Shown here one piece after another: positions 1 to 7,333 of a stretch of 44,399 nt of DNA. The translations under genes were made by a program, and so were the position numbers. The notes beneath the pieces were generated by a model. That model ran no database searches. It was given only the letters and a program-made list of their open reading frames with translations, and was not told where the DNA came from. The DNA is from an uncultured Clostridium sp. (GTDB taxonomy: Bacteria > Bacillota > Clostridia > TANB77 > CAG-508): contig CAOJHH010000009.1 of the NCBI GenBank assembly GCA_948436025.1, forward strand, positions 1 to 44,399. The letters run 5' to 3'. The number at the start of each line of letters is the position of its first letter. Positions within the stretch are counted from its first letter, which is position 1.

Positions 1-4
1 TTGG

Positions 5-48
5 GACATTTTCCTATTTCATTACTTAAGACATTATCATATTTCATT
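5..48. mobile_element. Tandem 19-bp direct repeats at window edge; possible insertion-sequence end
   Basis: Two direct repeats (5-23 and 30-48) of the form GACATTWTCMTATTTCATT differ at two positions and are spaced 25 bp apart. Repeated GGGACATTTTC-like sequences near a terminus are typical of IS21-family ends, where they are transposase binding sites. No transposase gene is in the window, so this is a guess from the repeat pattern and from its place at the contig edge. Confidence 0.35.
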
Positions 49-78
49 CATAAAATATTGGGTAACAGATTTAAATTG

Positions 79-107
79 TTGACTTTTATGTAAATTCGTA
101 TTATAAT
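79..107 (+). promoter_or_regulatory. SigA-type promoter of the 139-333 small gene with an operator-like element
   Basis: TTGACT at 79-84 and TATAAT at 102-107 are separated by 17 bp. TTTTATGTAAAT (84-95) starts at the last base of the -35 box. The same element sits at the equivalent place in the promoters at 6205, 28375 and 19696 (minus). Confidence 0.7.
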
Positions 108-138
108 CATTTTACTGACCATAAGGAGGTTATTTTTT

Positions 139-333
139 ATGAGCAAAAAAAATTTAGGCATTCACTCTCCAACCGAAAAGGTACCTTATTTATATGTACG
201 GCCAAAGCCGTCTGAATGTAGCTTAATTGCAAGAGGAGACTCCAATCTTCATGGATGTCCTCTGCATCGGCACTCGAGCTGTTCACATGGGATTGATTCG
301 TATGTATGTAAATATGGTATCCATCAGCAGTAA
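139..333 (+). CDS. Small Cys/His-rich protein of unknown function (CGG-containing class)
   Basis: A 64-residue protein that I do not recognise. The start is fixed by AAGGAGG at 123-129, nine bases upstream of ATG. The C-terminal half has a Cys/His cluster (GCPLHRHSSCSHG, then a further Cys) that could bind metal. It is a single-gene unit: its own 17-bp-spaced promoter lies upstream and a perfect hairpin terminator downstream. Codons 21 and 46 are CGG. In the larger genes of this window in-frame CGG marks a +1 shift. If that happened at codon 21 the product would end eight codons later. The long open frame therefore implies that CGG is sense here, or that the gene is foreign or conditionally translated. 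Confidence 0.5.
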   Translation: MSKKNLGIHSPTEKVPYLYVRPKPSECSLIARGDSNLHGCPLHRHSSCSHGIDSYVCKYGIHQQ

Positions 334-360
334 TTTTTAACGTTTTCGTTTGTCTTGCGA

Positions 361-423
361 AAACTAAAAAAGAAAGGTTCAGATAAGGGAAAATCCCTTA
401 TCTGAACCTTTCTTTTTTAGTTT
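361..423. terminator. Bidirectional terminator between the small gene and aspS
   Basis: A perfect 30-bp inverted repeat (361-390 with 394-423) with a three-base AAA loop. Both outer arms are A/T-rich, so a U-tract is made on either strand. It ends both the small plus-strand gene and aspS. Confidence 0.9.
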
Positions 424-425
424 TT

Positions 426-2183
426 TTACTCTAAATCCAATTTAATATGTACATCTTTTAACTGCTCTTCTGACACTTTGCTTGGTGCTCTCATTAGTAA
501 ATCTCTTGCTTTTTTGTTTTTTGGAAAGGCAATAACTCCTCTTAGGTTGTCTTCTCCTGCAATTAGCATAACCATTCTGTCTAACCCTGGTGCTGCTCCT
601 GCATGTGGTGGAGTTCCGTATTGGAAGGCGTTGAATAATGCACCAAAGCGTTCTTCTACGTCTTTTTTGGTATATCCCGCTATTTCAAATGCTTTTACCA
701 TTAATTCTGGGTCGTGGTTACGAACCGCTCCTGATGCCATTTCGTACCCATTACAAACTAGATCATATTGATATGCCAAAATTTCTAATGGGTCTTTTTC
801 TTCTAGTGCCTTTATTCCTCCTTGTGGCATCGAAAATGGGTTATGGTTAAAATCGATTTTGCCATCCTCCGATAATTCATACATTGGAAAATCGACAATG
901 AAACAAAAACGATACACATCCTTTTCTAGTAAGTCTAACCTATTTCCTAGTTCAATTCTTACTCCTCCTGCTATTTTTTGTGCAGTAGAAAATTCATCAG
1001 CAATAAAGAACATGGCACTTTCTGGTCGTGCGTTTGTAATGTCACATATTTTTTGTTTTTGGTCCTCACTTATAAATTTCGAAATTCCACCATTTAGATT
1101 TCCTTCACTATCTAATTTTACCCAAGCAAGTCCTTTTGCTCCTAACTCGTTTACCGCAAATTCACTCATATTATCGAAGAATTTTCTTCCTAACTCTGGT
1201 CTCTTATTTACTACAATTACTTTCACCGTTTTATTCTGAAATGCCTTAAATTCAGTATTTTCAAATACACTTGTTACATCTTCAATGACAAGTGGATTTC
1301 TTAAATCTGGTTTATCAATTCCATATTTCTCCATAGCTTCTTTATAAGGAATTCGAATAAATGGCCCTTTGTCTACTTTCCAAGAGCTAAATTTTTCAAA
1401 TACCTCTGGCACCACCTCTTCGATTACAGCAAATACATCCTCTTGGGTAGCAAAACTCATTTCAAAATCCAATTGATAAAACTCTCCTGGTGCACGGTCT
1501 GCACGTGGGTCTTCATCTCGGAAACATGGTGCAATTTGATAGTATTTATTAAACCCACCTACCATTAATAATTGCTTAAATTGTTGTGGCGCTTGAGGAA
1601 GCGCATAAAATTCTCCTGGATGAATTCTGCTTGGCACTAGAAAATCACGTGCTCCTTCTGGCGAAGAATTGGCTAAAATTGGAGTTTGTATTTCATAAAA
1701 CCCTAACTCATCCATTTTATTTCGTAAAGTTTTTATTATATTGGAACGAAGTAAAATGTTATTGTGAATATGTTCATTACGAAGCTCTAAAAAACGATAT
1801 TCCAAACGTAAGTCTTCTCTTACATTTGCTAAATTTTCGGAATTGGTTTCAAATGGTAATACATTTTTACATTTTCCTAATATGGTAATTTTATTTGCTA
1901 ATACTTCAATATCCCCTGTTGGCATTTTAGGGTTTTTGTTTGCTCTTTCTACTACACTTCCCTCTACCATAATACAACTTTCGGTATTTAAGTCTGGTTT
2001 TATTTCTTCAAATTCTGGACGGTTCTCCATAACAATTTGTGTTATCCCAAATTCGTCTCTTAAATCAATAAATGCCATTGCTCCTAGATTACGGTTTTTC
2101 CCAATCCAGCCTGCTAGTTTTACTTCACTCCCAATATCTTCTTTTCTTAATTCTCCACAATTTTTCGTTCGATATTCGTTCAT
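426..2183 (-). CDS. aspS: Aspartyl-tRNA synthetase
   Basis: A class II aminoacyl-tRNA synthetase charging tRNA-Asp in the cytoplasm. Its 585 residues match the bacterial type: an N-terminal OB-fold anticodon-binding domain (about 1-110), class II motif 2 with FRDEDPRADR (about residue 217), an inserted GAD domain (around GAKGLAWVKLDSEG) and motif 3 with GLDRMVML near the C terminus. After motif 2 it reads APGEFYQLDFEMSF. This resembles the alphaproteobacterial wording more than the usual Firmicutes PEFTQID. AAGGAGG precedes the ATG. It is divergent from asnS. Because a separate AsnRS is present, it need not mischarge tRNA-Asn. It has no in-frame CGG. Confidence 0.97.
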   Translation of the reverse strand: MNEYRTKNCGELRKEDIGSEVKLAGWIGKNRNLGAMAFIDLRDEFGITQIVMENRPEFEEIKPDLNTESCIMVEGSVVERANKNPKMPTGDIEVLANKITILGKCKNVLPFETNSENLANVREDLRLEYRFLELRNEHIHNNILLRSNIIKTLRNKMDELGFYEIQTPILANSSPEGARDFLVPSRIHPGEFYALPQAPQQFKQLLMVGGFNKYYQIAPCFRDEDPRADRAPGEFYQLDFEMSFATQEDVFAVIEEVVPEVFEKFSSWKVDKGPFIRIPYKEAMEKYGIDKPDLRNPLVIEDVTSVFENTEFKAFQNKTVKVIVVNKRPELGRKFFDNMSEFAVNELGAKGLAWVKLDSEGNLNGGISKFISEDQKQKICDITNARPESAMFFIADEFSTAQKIAGGVRIELGNRLDLLEKDVYRFCFIVDFPMYELSEDGKIDFNHNPFSMPQGGIKALEEKDPLEILAYQYDLVCNGYEMASGAVRNHDPELMVKAFEIAGYTKKDVEERFGALFNAFQYGTPPHAGAAPGLDRMVMLIAGEDNLRGVIAFPKNKKARDLLMRAPSKVSEEQLKDVHIKLDLE

Positions 2184-2260
2184 ACGTGCCTCCTTTTTTC
2201 ACATTTGTTATCTATTTTATAACTTTTTTTAAAAAAAGTCTATAAAGTATGATTAAATTC

Positions 2261-2289
2261 TTGAATTTACGTAAATATTCTTATATAAT
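2261..2289 (+). promoter_or_regulatory. SigA-type promoter of asnS
   Basis: TTGAAT (2261-2266) and a perfect TATAAT (2284-2289) with a 17-bp spacer. A transcript starting near 2296 would carry a leader of about 90 nt before asnS. Confidence 0.8.
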
Positions 2290-2294
2290 AAAAC

Positions 2295-2353
2295 AGTAAC
2301 TATTCAAAGGTAAATCATAAGAACCTAGCAATAGTTATCACTGAATAATTACT
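2295..2353 (+). promoter_or_regulatory. asnS leader with two mutually exclusive hairpins
   Basis: TAACTATT (2297-2304) can pair perfectly with AATAGTTA (2330-2337). An overlapping arm (2295-2306) can instead pair with 2342-2353 with one mismatch. The stems exclude each other. There is no U-tract and the leader is too short for a full T-box, so any control would act on RNA stability or translation. This is suggestive only. Confidence 0.3.
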
Positions 2354-2386
2354 AAAAATGTATTAATTAAGAAAGGACTGTATTTT

Positions 2387-3778
2387 ATGAATAAACTCGT
2401 TATAAAAGAACTTTATCGAAATACAAAAAGCTATGTAGAAAAACAAGTAACTTTGGAAGGATGGGTAAGAACCGTTCGTGATTCAAAAACTTTTGGTTTT
2501 TTGGAATTAAATGATGGTACTTTTTTTAAAAATGTACAAATTGTATTTACCGATGCCCTACCAAATTTTGAGGAACTTTGTAAATTAACCATTAGCTCTT
2601 CGGTAAAAGTAACTGGTACTTTGGTAGAAACCAAAAATGCCAAACAACCCTTTGAAATTCAAGCAAGCAATATTGAAATTTTAAGTTTGTCGGATATTTC
2701 GTATCCATTACAAAAGAAAAAACACTCTTTTGAATATTTGCGAACCATCTCTCATCTTCGCCCAAGAACCAACACCTTTAATGCGGTATTTCGTGTAAGA
2801 AGCGTTCTTGCTTTTGCCATTCATGAATTTTTTCAAAAACAGGGCTTTGTGTATGTGAATACTCCCCTAATTACGGCAAGCGACTGCGAAGGGGCAGGTG
2901 AAATGTTTAATGTTAATTCATTTGATTTAAACAATATTCCAAAAACAGAAGCTGGCGAAATTGACTTTTCAAAGGACTTTTTTGGAAAATCTGCTCACTT
3001 AACCGTAAGTGGTCAATTAAATGGAGAAACATTTGCACAGGCTTTTCGCAATATCTATACTTTTGGACCAACGTTTCGTGCGGAAAATTCAAACACGGTA
3101 AAACATGCTGCCGAGTTTTGGATGGTAGAGCCAGAAATTTGTTTTGCGGATTTAACGGATGATATGGATTTAGCAGAAGCCATGATTAAGTATGTTTTCC
3201 AATATGTACTAGACCACTGCCCAGAAGAAATGCAATTTTTTAATCAGTTTATTGATACTGGTTTATTAGATCGAATTAATAATGTAATTCATTCCGATTT
3301 TGCAAGAATTACTTATACCGATGCAGTAAAAGAATTGGAAAAAGCAAATGATAAATTTGAATATAAAGTTTCTTGGGGAGTAGATTTGCAAACCGAACAT
3401 GAACGTTATTTATGTGAAAACATTTTTAAAAAGCCAGTTTTTGTTACCGATTATCCAAAAGAAATAAAGGCCTTTTATATGAAACAAAATCCAGATGGAA
3501 AAACCGTTGCTGCTGCTGACTTACTAGCTCCCGGTATTGGTGAAATCATCGGTGGAAGCCAAAGAGAAGAAGATTACGAAAAACTACTTGCCAGAATGAA
3601 AGAACTAGACCTTCCACTAGAAAATTACGAATGGTATTTGGATTTAAGAAAATACGGAAGCTGTGTACACTCTGGTTTTGGTCTAGGTTTTGAAAGAGCC
3701 ATTATGTACCTAACAGGAATGCAAAACATCCGTGATGTTATTCCTTTTGCCAGAACTCCGAAAAATTGTGAATTTTAG
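2387..3778 (+). CDS. asnS: Asparaginyl-tRNA synthetase
   Basis: A class II synthetase that charges tRNA-Asn directly, so this organism does not depend wholly on the Asp-tRNA(Asn) amidotransferase route. The length of 463 aa is normal for bacterial AsnRS. Visible parts are the N-terminal OB fold ([18 protein letters not shown]), the class II core with motif 2 around [12 protein letters not shown], and motif 3 [20 protein letters not shown] at the C terminus. AAAGGA precedes the ATG. The gene is divergent from aspS and convergent with proS. It has no in-frame CGG codon; every CGG triplet in it spans two codons. Confidence 0.97.
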   Translation: MNKLVIKELYRNTKSYVEKQVTLEGWVRTVRDSKTFGFLELNDGTFFKNVQIVFTDALPNFEELCKLTISSSVKVTGTLVETKNAKQPFEIQASNIEILSLSDISYPLQKKKHSFEYLRTISHLRPRTNTFNAVFRVRSVLAFAIHEFFQKQGFVYVNTPLITASDCEGAGEMFNVNSFDLNNIPKTEAGEIDFSKDFFGKSAHLTVSGQLNGETFAQAFRNIYTFGPTFRAENSNTVKHAAEFWMVEPEICFADLTDDMDLAEAMIKYVFQYVLDHCPEEMQFFNQFIDTGLLDRINNVIHSDFARITYTDAVKELEKANDKFEYKVSWGVDLQTEHERYLCENIFKKPVFVTDYPKEIKAFYMKQNPDGKTVAAADLLAPGIGEIIGGSQREEDYEKLLARMKELDLPLENYEWYLDLRKYGSCVHSGFGLGFERAIMYLTGMQNIRDVIPFARTPKNCEF

Positions 3779-3794
3779 GGAATTTGTAGCCATA

Positions 3795-3846
3795 GAACCC
3801 CCAGTCGCTCCGCGACAGCCCCCTTGTTAAAGGGGCTTTTTTGTAT
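3795..3846 (+). repeat. Dispersed palindromic element, copy 1 (also asnS terminator)
   Basis: Reads GAACCCCCAGTCGC, then GCGACAGCCCCC, then TTAAAGGGGC and a T-run. Two nested hairpins form: AGTCGC/GCGACA and GCCCC/GGGGC. The second stem with its T-run is a good intrinsic terminator for asnS. Related copies lie at 3907, 16704, 20150, 22553 and 37540. Confidence 0.75.
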
Positions 3847-3906
3847 GTCTTCGAAGTTTGTATGCAATGAGTAAGTGCAAAAAATAGTATTTAAAATTAT
3901 ACTTTG

Positions 3907-3984
3907 CATATTCTTACGAAGCAGTGCCAGAGAGCCCCTTTAACAAGGGGACTGGCACGCGGAAGCGTGACTGGGGGTTCTTAC
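3907..3984 (-). repeat. Dispersed palindromic element, copy 2 (proS side)
   Basis: An inverted copy facing copy 1. On the minus strand it begins a few bases after the proS stop with AAGAACCCCCAGTCACG and continues to the TTAAAGGGGC arm. The two copies therefore each follow the 3' end of one of two convergent genes. Its outer hairpin is longer than in copy 1. Confidence 0.7.
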
Positions 3985-3987
3985 ATT

Positions 3988-5268
3988 TTATTTTATTCTC
4001 TCGATCAATTCTTCTTCCGAAATCACTTCTTTTTCACCTGTCTTCGTATTCTCGAATTCCACAAAACCGTTTTCTACCTTATCGCCTAATACCACCATAA
4101 ATGGGGTTCCTAGTACTTTGCAATCTTTCATTTTTGCTCCCATACTGGTATTTTCTCTATCATCTAAAATAGCACCAATTCCCTTCTTTTTTAAGGTTTC
4201 GTATAGGGCATTTGCTTGTTTTTGTTTTTCTTCGTTTTCTATTTTTGGAATAATTTGTACTTGGTATGGTGCGATTTCTTTTGGTAGGGAAATTCCTACT
4301 ACTTTTCCATTTTCGTCTTGAATAGCAGAATTTTCATAAATGGTAGCAACCGTTCTACTTACTCCAATTCCATAACATCCCATATAATAATTTTGTGTTT
4401 TTCCTTCTTTGGTAATGTAGTTTGCCTTCATCATTTCAGAATATCTGGTTCCTAGTTGAAAAATGTGACCTAGTTCGATGGTTCTTTTCTCTTGTAATCT
4501 CGAAATATCGGTAATTCCATATTCTTTTTGTAAATATTCTTTATAATCTTCCTTTTCTAAAATTTCGGTATTTAAGCCAATCTTTGTTTCTTCGTCATAT
4601 AAAATCGTGTCTTCTCCAATTTCCGAAATTAGCATGAATTCTTCACTTTTCTTTCCACCCATAGCACCATTATCGGCTACTACTGGAATAACTGGTAATC
4701 CTAATCGTTTAAATATTTCTAAATAAGCTTCTCGAACTTTTTGATAACTTTCTATTAAGTCTTCTTCTCCCTCGTTAAAGCTATAGGCATCCATCATGGT
4801 AAAGGATTTTCCTCTTAATAAATAGCCTCTGGTTCGAATTTCATTTCGATACTTTTCTCCAATTTGGTAAAAGGTTGCTGGTAAGTGTTTATAGGATTTT
4901 AACTTTTCCTTTGCAAATTCCACGACTGCCTCTTCCCCTGTTGGCGCTAAGCAAAAGGTTCCTTTATTCGATTCAATGGTTAGCATGGTGCCTTCCCCTA
5001 CATAATGGTCCCATCTTCCAGAATTTTTCCAAATGGCATCTGGTTGTAAAGTAGGAAGTGATACTTCAATACATCCGTATTCATTTAACACTTCTTCGAT
5101 TACACTTTCTACTTTTCTTTTTACTAAAAATGGAATATGACCATATGCCATAATTCCTGCCCCATATTGTACCAATTGCCCAGATTGCATTAACATATCT
5201 TGTACTGGGTACATTTCATCTAAATTATTGATTCTCATGGTTCCAATTCCTGCATTTGATAATTTCAT
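3988..5268 (-). CDS. proS: Prolyl-tRNA synthetase, short form lacking the INS editing domain
   Basis: A class II synthetase charging tRNA-Pro. It has motif 2 (KYRNEIRTRG...LLRGKSFTMMDAYSF), the bacterial signature ELGHIFQLGTRYS, motif 3 around GIGVSRTVATI, and the C-terminal anticodon-binding domain. At 426 aa it is about 140 residues shorter than the usual bacterial ProRS. Only about 25 residues separate ILYDEETKIGLNTEI from the TIELGHIFQLG segment, where most bacteria carry the INS domain that hydrolyses Ala-tRNA-Pro. Editing would then need a free-standing protein elsewhere in the genome. Its ATG overlaps the scpB stop (ATGA), so the two are co-translated. Confidence 0.95.
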   Translation of the reverse strand: MKLSNAGIGTMRINNLDEMYPVQDMLMQSGQLVQYGAGIMAYGHIPFLVKRKVESVIEEVLNEYGCIEVSLPTLQPDAIWKNSGRWDHYVGEGTMLTIESNKGTFCLAPTGEEAVVEFAKEKLKSYKHLPATFYQIGEKYRNEIRTRGYLLRGKSFTMMDAYSFNEGEEDLIESYQKVREAYLEIFKRLGLPVIPVVADNGAMGGKKSEEFMLISEIGEDTILYDEETKIGLNTEILEKEDYKEYLQKEYGITDISRLQEKRTIELGHIFQLGTRYSEMMKANYITKEGKTQNYYMGCYGIGVSRTVATIYENSAIQDENGKVVGISLPKEIAPYQVQIIPKIENEEKQKQANALYETLKKKGIGAILDDRENTSMGAKMKDCKVLGTPFMVVLGDKVENGFVEFENTKTGEKEVISEEELIERIK

Positions 5269-5852
5269 ATTTTTTCCTCACTTTCTTTTCTTTGCTCCTC
5301 TAAAATGTCATCAATGACAATTTGTTGGTTTTCATCCATTTTATATTTTGGCAAACTTGGCAAACTTTCCAAATTCATATAACCAAACATTTTTAAGAAA
5401 TTAGTGGTAGTACGGTAAGACATTGGTTTTCCTGGTGCATCGGTTTTTCCTGCCTCTTCAACTAAATTATATTCCATCAATTTATAAATAGTCGCATCCG
5501 AATTCACACCACGAATCGCTTCAATTTCTGCTTTGGTTACTCCTGTATTATAGGCAATAATGGCAAGAATCTCTAAAGCGGCATTCGATAAATTAGGTTT
5601 ACTTCTTTTATCTAAAATGGGATAAACGAATTCGTAATATTCCTTTCTGGTACACATTTGATAAGCATCACCAATACGAATAATTTGAATTCCCCTTCTT
5701 TTTTGGTCATACTCTTCTTTTAATGTCTCCATAATAGTCGTAACATCTTCTTCGTTTATCTCTAGGCTTGACACAAACTCTTTTATTTTAACTTCCCTTC
5801 CTGCCGCAAACAGGATTGCCTCCAAGCTCGCTTTTACTTGTTCAATTTCCAT
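5265..5852 (-). CDS. scpB: Segregation and condensation protein B
   Basis: The kleisin-associated subunit of the SMC-ScpA-ScpB condensin, acting in chromosome compaction and segregation. The length of 195 aa is normal. Two winged-helix domains are seen. Recognisable stretches are EAILFAAGREV at the N terminus and the conserved ALEILAIIAYNTGVTKAEIE followed by IRGVNSDATIYKL. The partner scpA is not in the window. It lies directly upstream of proS with a 4-base stop/start overlap. Confidence 0.95.
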   Translation of the reverse strand: MEIEQVKASLEAILFAAGREVKIKEFVSSLEINEEDVTTIMETLKEEYDQKRRGIQIIRIGDAYQMCTRKEYYEFVYPILDKRSKPNLSNAALEILAIIAYNTGVTKAEIEAIRGVNSDATIYKLMEYNLVEEAGKTDAPGKPMSYRTTTNFLKMFGYMNLESLPSLPKYKMDENQQIVIDDILEEQRKESEEKI

Positions 5853-5978
5853 ACTTTTTTTCCTTTACCTGTATTCTTTTTTAGCAATTACCATGATTGG
5901 TACATGGCAAATCCAATTTCTATTATGCCACTTTTGGGCTCATATGTCAATGAATTTTGTATTTTCCTTATTTTTACA

Positions 5979-6007
5979 TTGCACTTTTTAGGAATGTATG
6001 GTAAGAT
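5979..6007 (+). promoter_or_regulatory. SigA-type promoter of the 50-aa gene
   Basis: TTGCAC (5979-5984) and TAAGAT (6002-6007) with a 17-bp spacer lie just upstream of the small gene at 6040. Confidence 0.55.
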
Positions 6008-6039
6008 AAAAATATCTTAAATAAGAGAGGTAAAAAGAT

Positions 6040-6192
6040 ATGGAAGAAACGCCAAAAAAAATTACGGTTGTTACTGGTGACGGGAATGATTTAGACATTT
6101 CAGAAGTTCGTGAACACTTAAATGTCGCTAAACCAAAAACCAAAGATAATAAAGACAAAAAAATAATCGTTCCAAAAGAAAAGAAAAAATAA
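6040..6192 (+). CDS. Small basic protein of unknown function, 50 aa
   Basis: A short reading frame with host-like AT-rich codon use. It begins MEETPKKITVVTGDG and ends in a Lys-rich tail (KKIIVPKEKKK). The middle reads LDISEVREHLNVAKPK. AGAGAGG lies about nine bases upstream of ATG and a 17-bp-spaced promoter precedes it. It has no CGG codon, unlike the next small gene. I do not recognise a family. It is read as real because promoter, ribosome-binding site and frame line up. Confidence 0.55.
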   Translation: MEETPKKITVVTGDGNDLDISEVREHLNVAKPKTKDNKDKKIIVPKEKKK

Positions 6193-6204
6193 GAACCTTC
6201 TTAC

Positions 6205-6233
6205 TTTACTTTTTATGTTAATTGTTATATAAT
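6205..6233 (+). promoter_or_regulatory. Promoter of the 6275-6547 gene with the shared operator-like element
   Basis: TTTACT (6205-6210), a 17-bp spacer and TATAAT (6228-6233). TTTTATGTTAAT (6211-6222) directly follows the -35 box, as in the 79-107 promoter. Confidence 0.55.
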
Positions 6234-6274
6234 ATTGTTACCATTTCAAAAAAGAAGAGTAGAAGGAGAAAAAT

Positions 6275-6547
6275 ATGCAAAACGACATTTCAATCAAAAC
6301 ACGGAACACATTAACACAGGTCGAATGTATCATTCGAAAAGTACCTGAGCGGTATCGGAAAGATTTGTGTAAATCGGTAGTCCATATGATGGAAAATCCG
6401 CTTGATTATCATCTTCAGGCACCCGATTTTTGCATCATCGACCCTTTTCATAAAATCTGCTATTTATACAATCGGCTTTGTGAAGCTGAACAGGAGTCCT
6501 TTTGTGCTAATTTTCTTGAAGTAGCAAAGCAATTTGAAGTCTACTAA
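6275..6547 (+). CDS. Unknown 90-aa protein (CGG-containing class)
   Basis: No family recognised. It is a mixed hydrophobic and charged protein with six Cys, starting MQNDISIKTRNTLTQVEC. GAAGGAG lies upstream of ATG. It is a single-gene unit with its own promoter and a 13-bp-stem terminator. Codon use differs from neighbours: four of five arginines are CGG (codons 10, 26, 28 and one near 68), and CAG and ATC are frequent. If the first CGG caused a +1 shift the protein would end three codons later. This is either a foreign gene or one whose full translation depends on reading CGG as sense. Confidence 0.55.
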   Translation: MQNDISIKTRNTLTQVECIIRKVPERYRKDLCKSVVHMMENPLDYHLQAPDFCIIDPFHKICYLYNRLCEAEQESFCANFLEVAKQFEVY

Positions 6548-6551
6548 TTTC

Positions 6552-6585
6552 AAAAGTCAGGGTGCGAAAACACCCTGACTTTTTT
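6552..6585 (+). terminator. Intrinsic terminator after the 90-aa gene
   Basis: AAAAGTCAGGGTG (6552-6564) pairs with CACCCTGACTTTT from 6571, loop CGAAAA, followed by a T-run. Confidence 0.9.
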
Positions 6586-6690
6586 GTTAAATAGTAGTTA
6601 ATTCGGTAAGTAATTAATCTACTATTGCATTACTTTCATAAAAGAAAACCATACAAAACATTGATTTTCAACGATTGTATGATTTTCCTT

Positions 6691-6767
6691 TGGTAGCGAT
6701 GGTGGGACTTGAACCTACGACCTGCCGGGTATGAACCGGATGCTCTAGCCAACTGAGCTACATCGCC
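6691..6767 (-). tRNA. tRNA-Met (anticodon CAU), elongator type
   Basis: A 77-nt cloverleaf with encoded CCA. The acceptor stem is GGCGATG/CATCGCT, the D-arm GCTCAGTTGGCTAGAGC, the anticodon loop TTCATAC and the T-loop GGTTCAAGTCC. The sequence matches the elongator tRNA-Met pattern of low-GC Gram-positives better than the initiator (no run of three G:C pairs on the anticodon stem). A tRNA-Ile with modified CAU is less likely. Confidence 0.93.
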
Positions 6768-6790
6768 ATATATTTATTAGAACGTGTATT

Positions 6791-6819
6791 ATTATATTAG
6801 TATATCCTGTTTTTGTCAA
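6791..6819 (-). promoter_or_regulatory. Consensus promoter of tRNA-Met
   Basis: On the minus strand TTGACA (6819-6814), exactly 17 bp, then TATAAT (6796-6791). This is the best consensus match in the window, as expected for a stable RNA gene. Confidence 0.92.
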
Positions 6820-6820
6820 G

Positions 6821-6861
6821 ATAAAACAAAGAAAATAACAAAATTATTTTCTTTGTTTTAT
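6821..6861. terminator. AT-rich perfect hairpin between the 93-aa gene and the tRNA promoter
   Basis: A 17-bp perfect stem (6821-6837 with 6845-6861), loop ACAAAAT. It lies just downstream of the minus-strand 93-aa gene. No U-run follows on that strand, so termination is plausible but not certain. Confidence 0.5.
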
Positions 6862-6871
6862 GATATTTGTT

Positions 6872-7153
6872 TTAATTTTCTCTTTGTTCCTCTCCTCTTT
6901 GTCGTGTTTTAGCTTTCTCGTTAGCATCTTTTAAGGCTTTTCCTTCATCCACTTTTACTTTTGGGGTTATTTTTTCTTCTAATGGAATATTAACTTTTCC
7001 AATTTCTTTTTCCATTTTAGAAATATCCCTTGTTTCCGCCTTTCTTACTGCTTGTACAAGTTTTTCAATATTCTTTTCATTTATGTCTTTTCTTTCATTA
7101 CTTCCTAACATTTCTACAAAAAATGTTCTAAATCTTTCTCTTACTTGTGCCAT
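6872..7153 (-). CDS. Small charged protein of unknown function, 93 aa
   Basis: Starts MAQVRERFRTFFVEML and is rich in Lys and Glu. The first 60 residues look like two amphipathic helices, and the tail is a disordered charged segment (KAKTRQRGEEQREN). AGGAGGAG precedes ATG. No signal peptide, membrane segment or catalytic motif is seen. It stands alone between rpoD and the tRNA. Codon use is like the host's and there is no CGG. No family assigned. Confidence 0.6.
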   Translation of the reverse strand: MAQVRERFRTFFVEMLGSNERKDINEKNIEKLVQAVRKAETRDISKMEKEIGKVNIPLEEKITPKVKVDEGKALKDANEKAKTRQRGEEQREN

Positions 7154-7285
7154 TTTCTCCTCCTACTTGATTAAAAATAAACGAATACTCTTTTATATTA
7201 ACATAAAAGAGCAAAAAAATCAAGCATTTTTCCATTTTTTCCTATATTCTTCGTTCTTGATTTACACTATTTCATTGTTGTTTGT

Positions 7286-7311
7286 AGGGGCGAGACCCAA
7301 AGTTCGCCCCT
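7286..7311. repeat. GTAGGGGCGA-type hairpin downstream of rpoD
   Basis: AGGGGCGA (7286-7293) pairs perfectly with TCGCCCCT (7304-7311) around the loop GACCCAAAGT. It is GC-rich in an AT-rich setting. A looser relative (TAGGGGTCGAT on the minus strand) lies at about 29822-29860. No clean U-run follows on the rpoD strand. Confidence 0.5.
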
Positions 7312-7333
7312 AATTTTTAATTATTTCATCTTC

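Noticed and set aside
2184..2386. A T-box riboswitch for aspS or asnS
   Set aside because: The spacing is too short and no T-box consensus (TGGNACCGCG-like) or specifier stem with terminator is visible.
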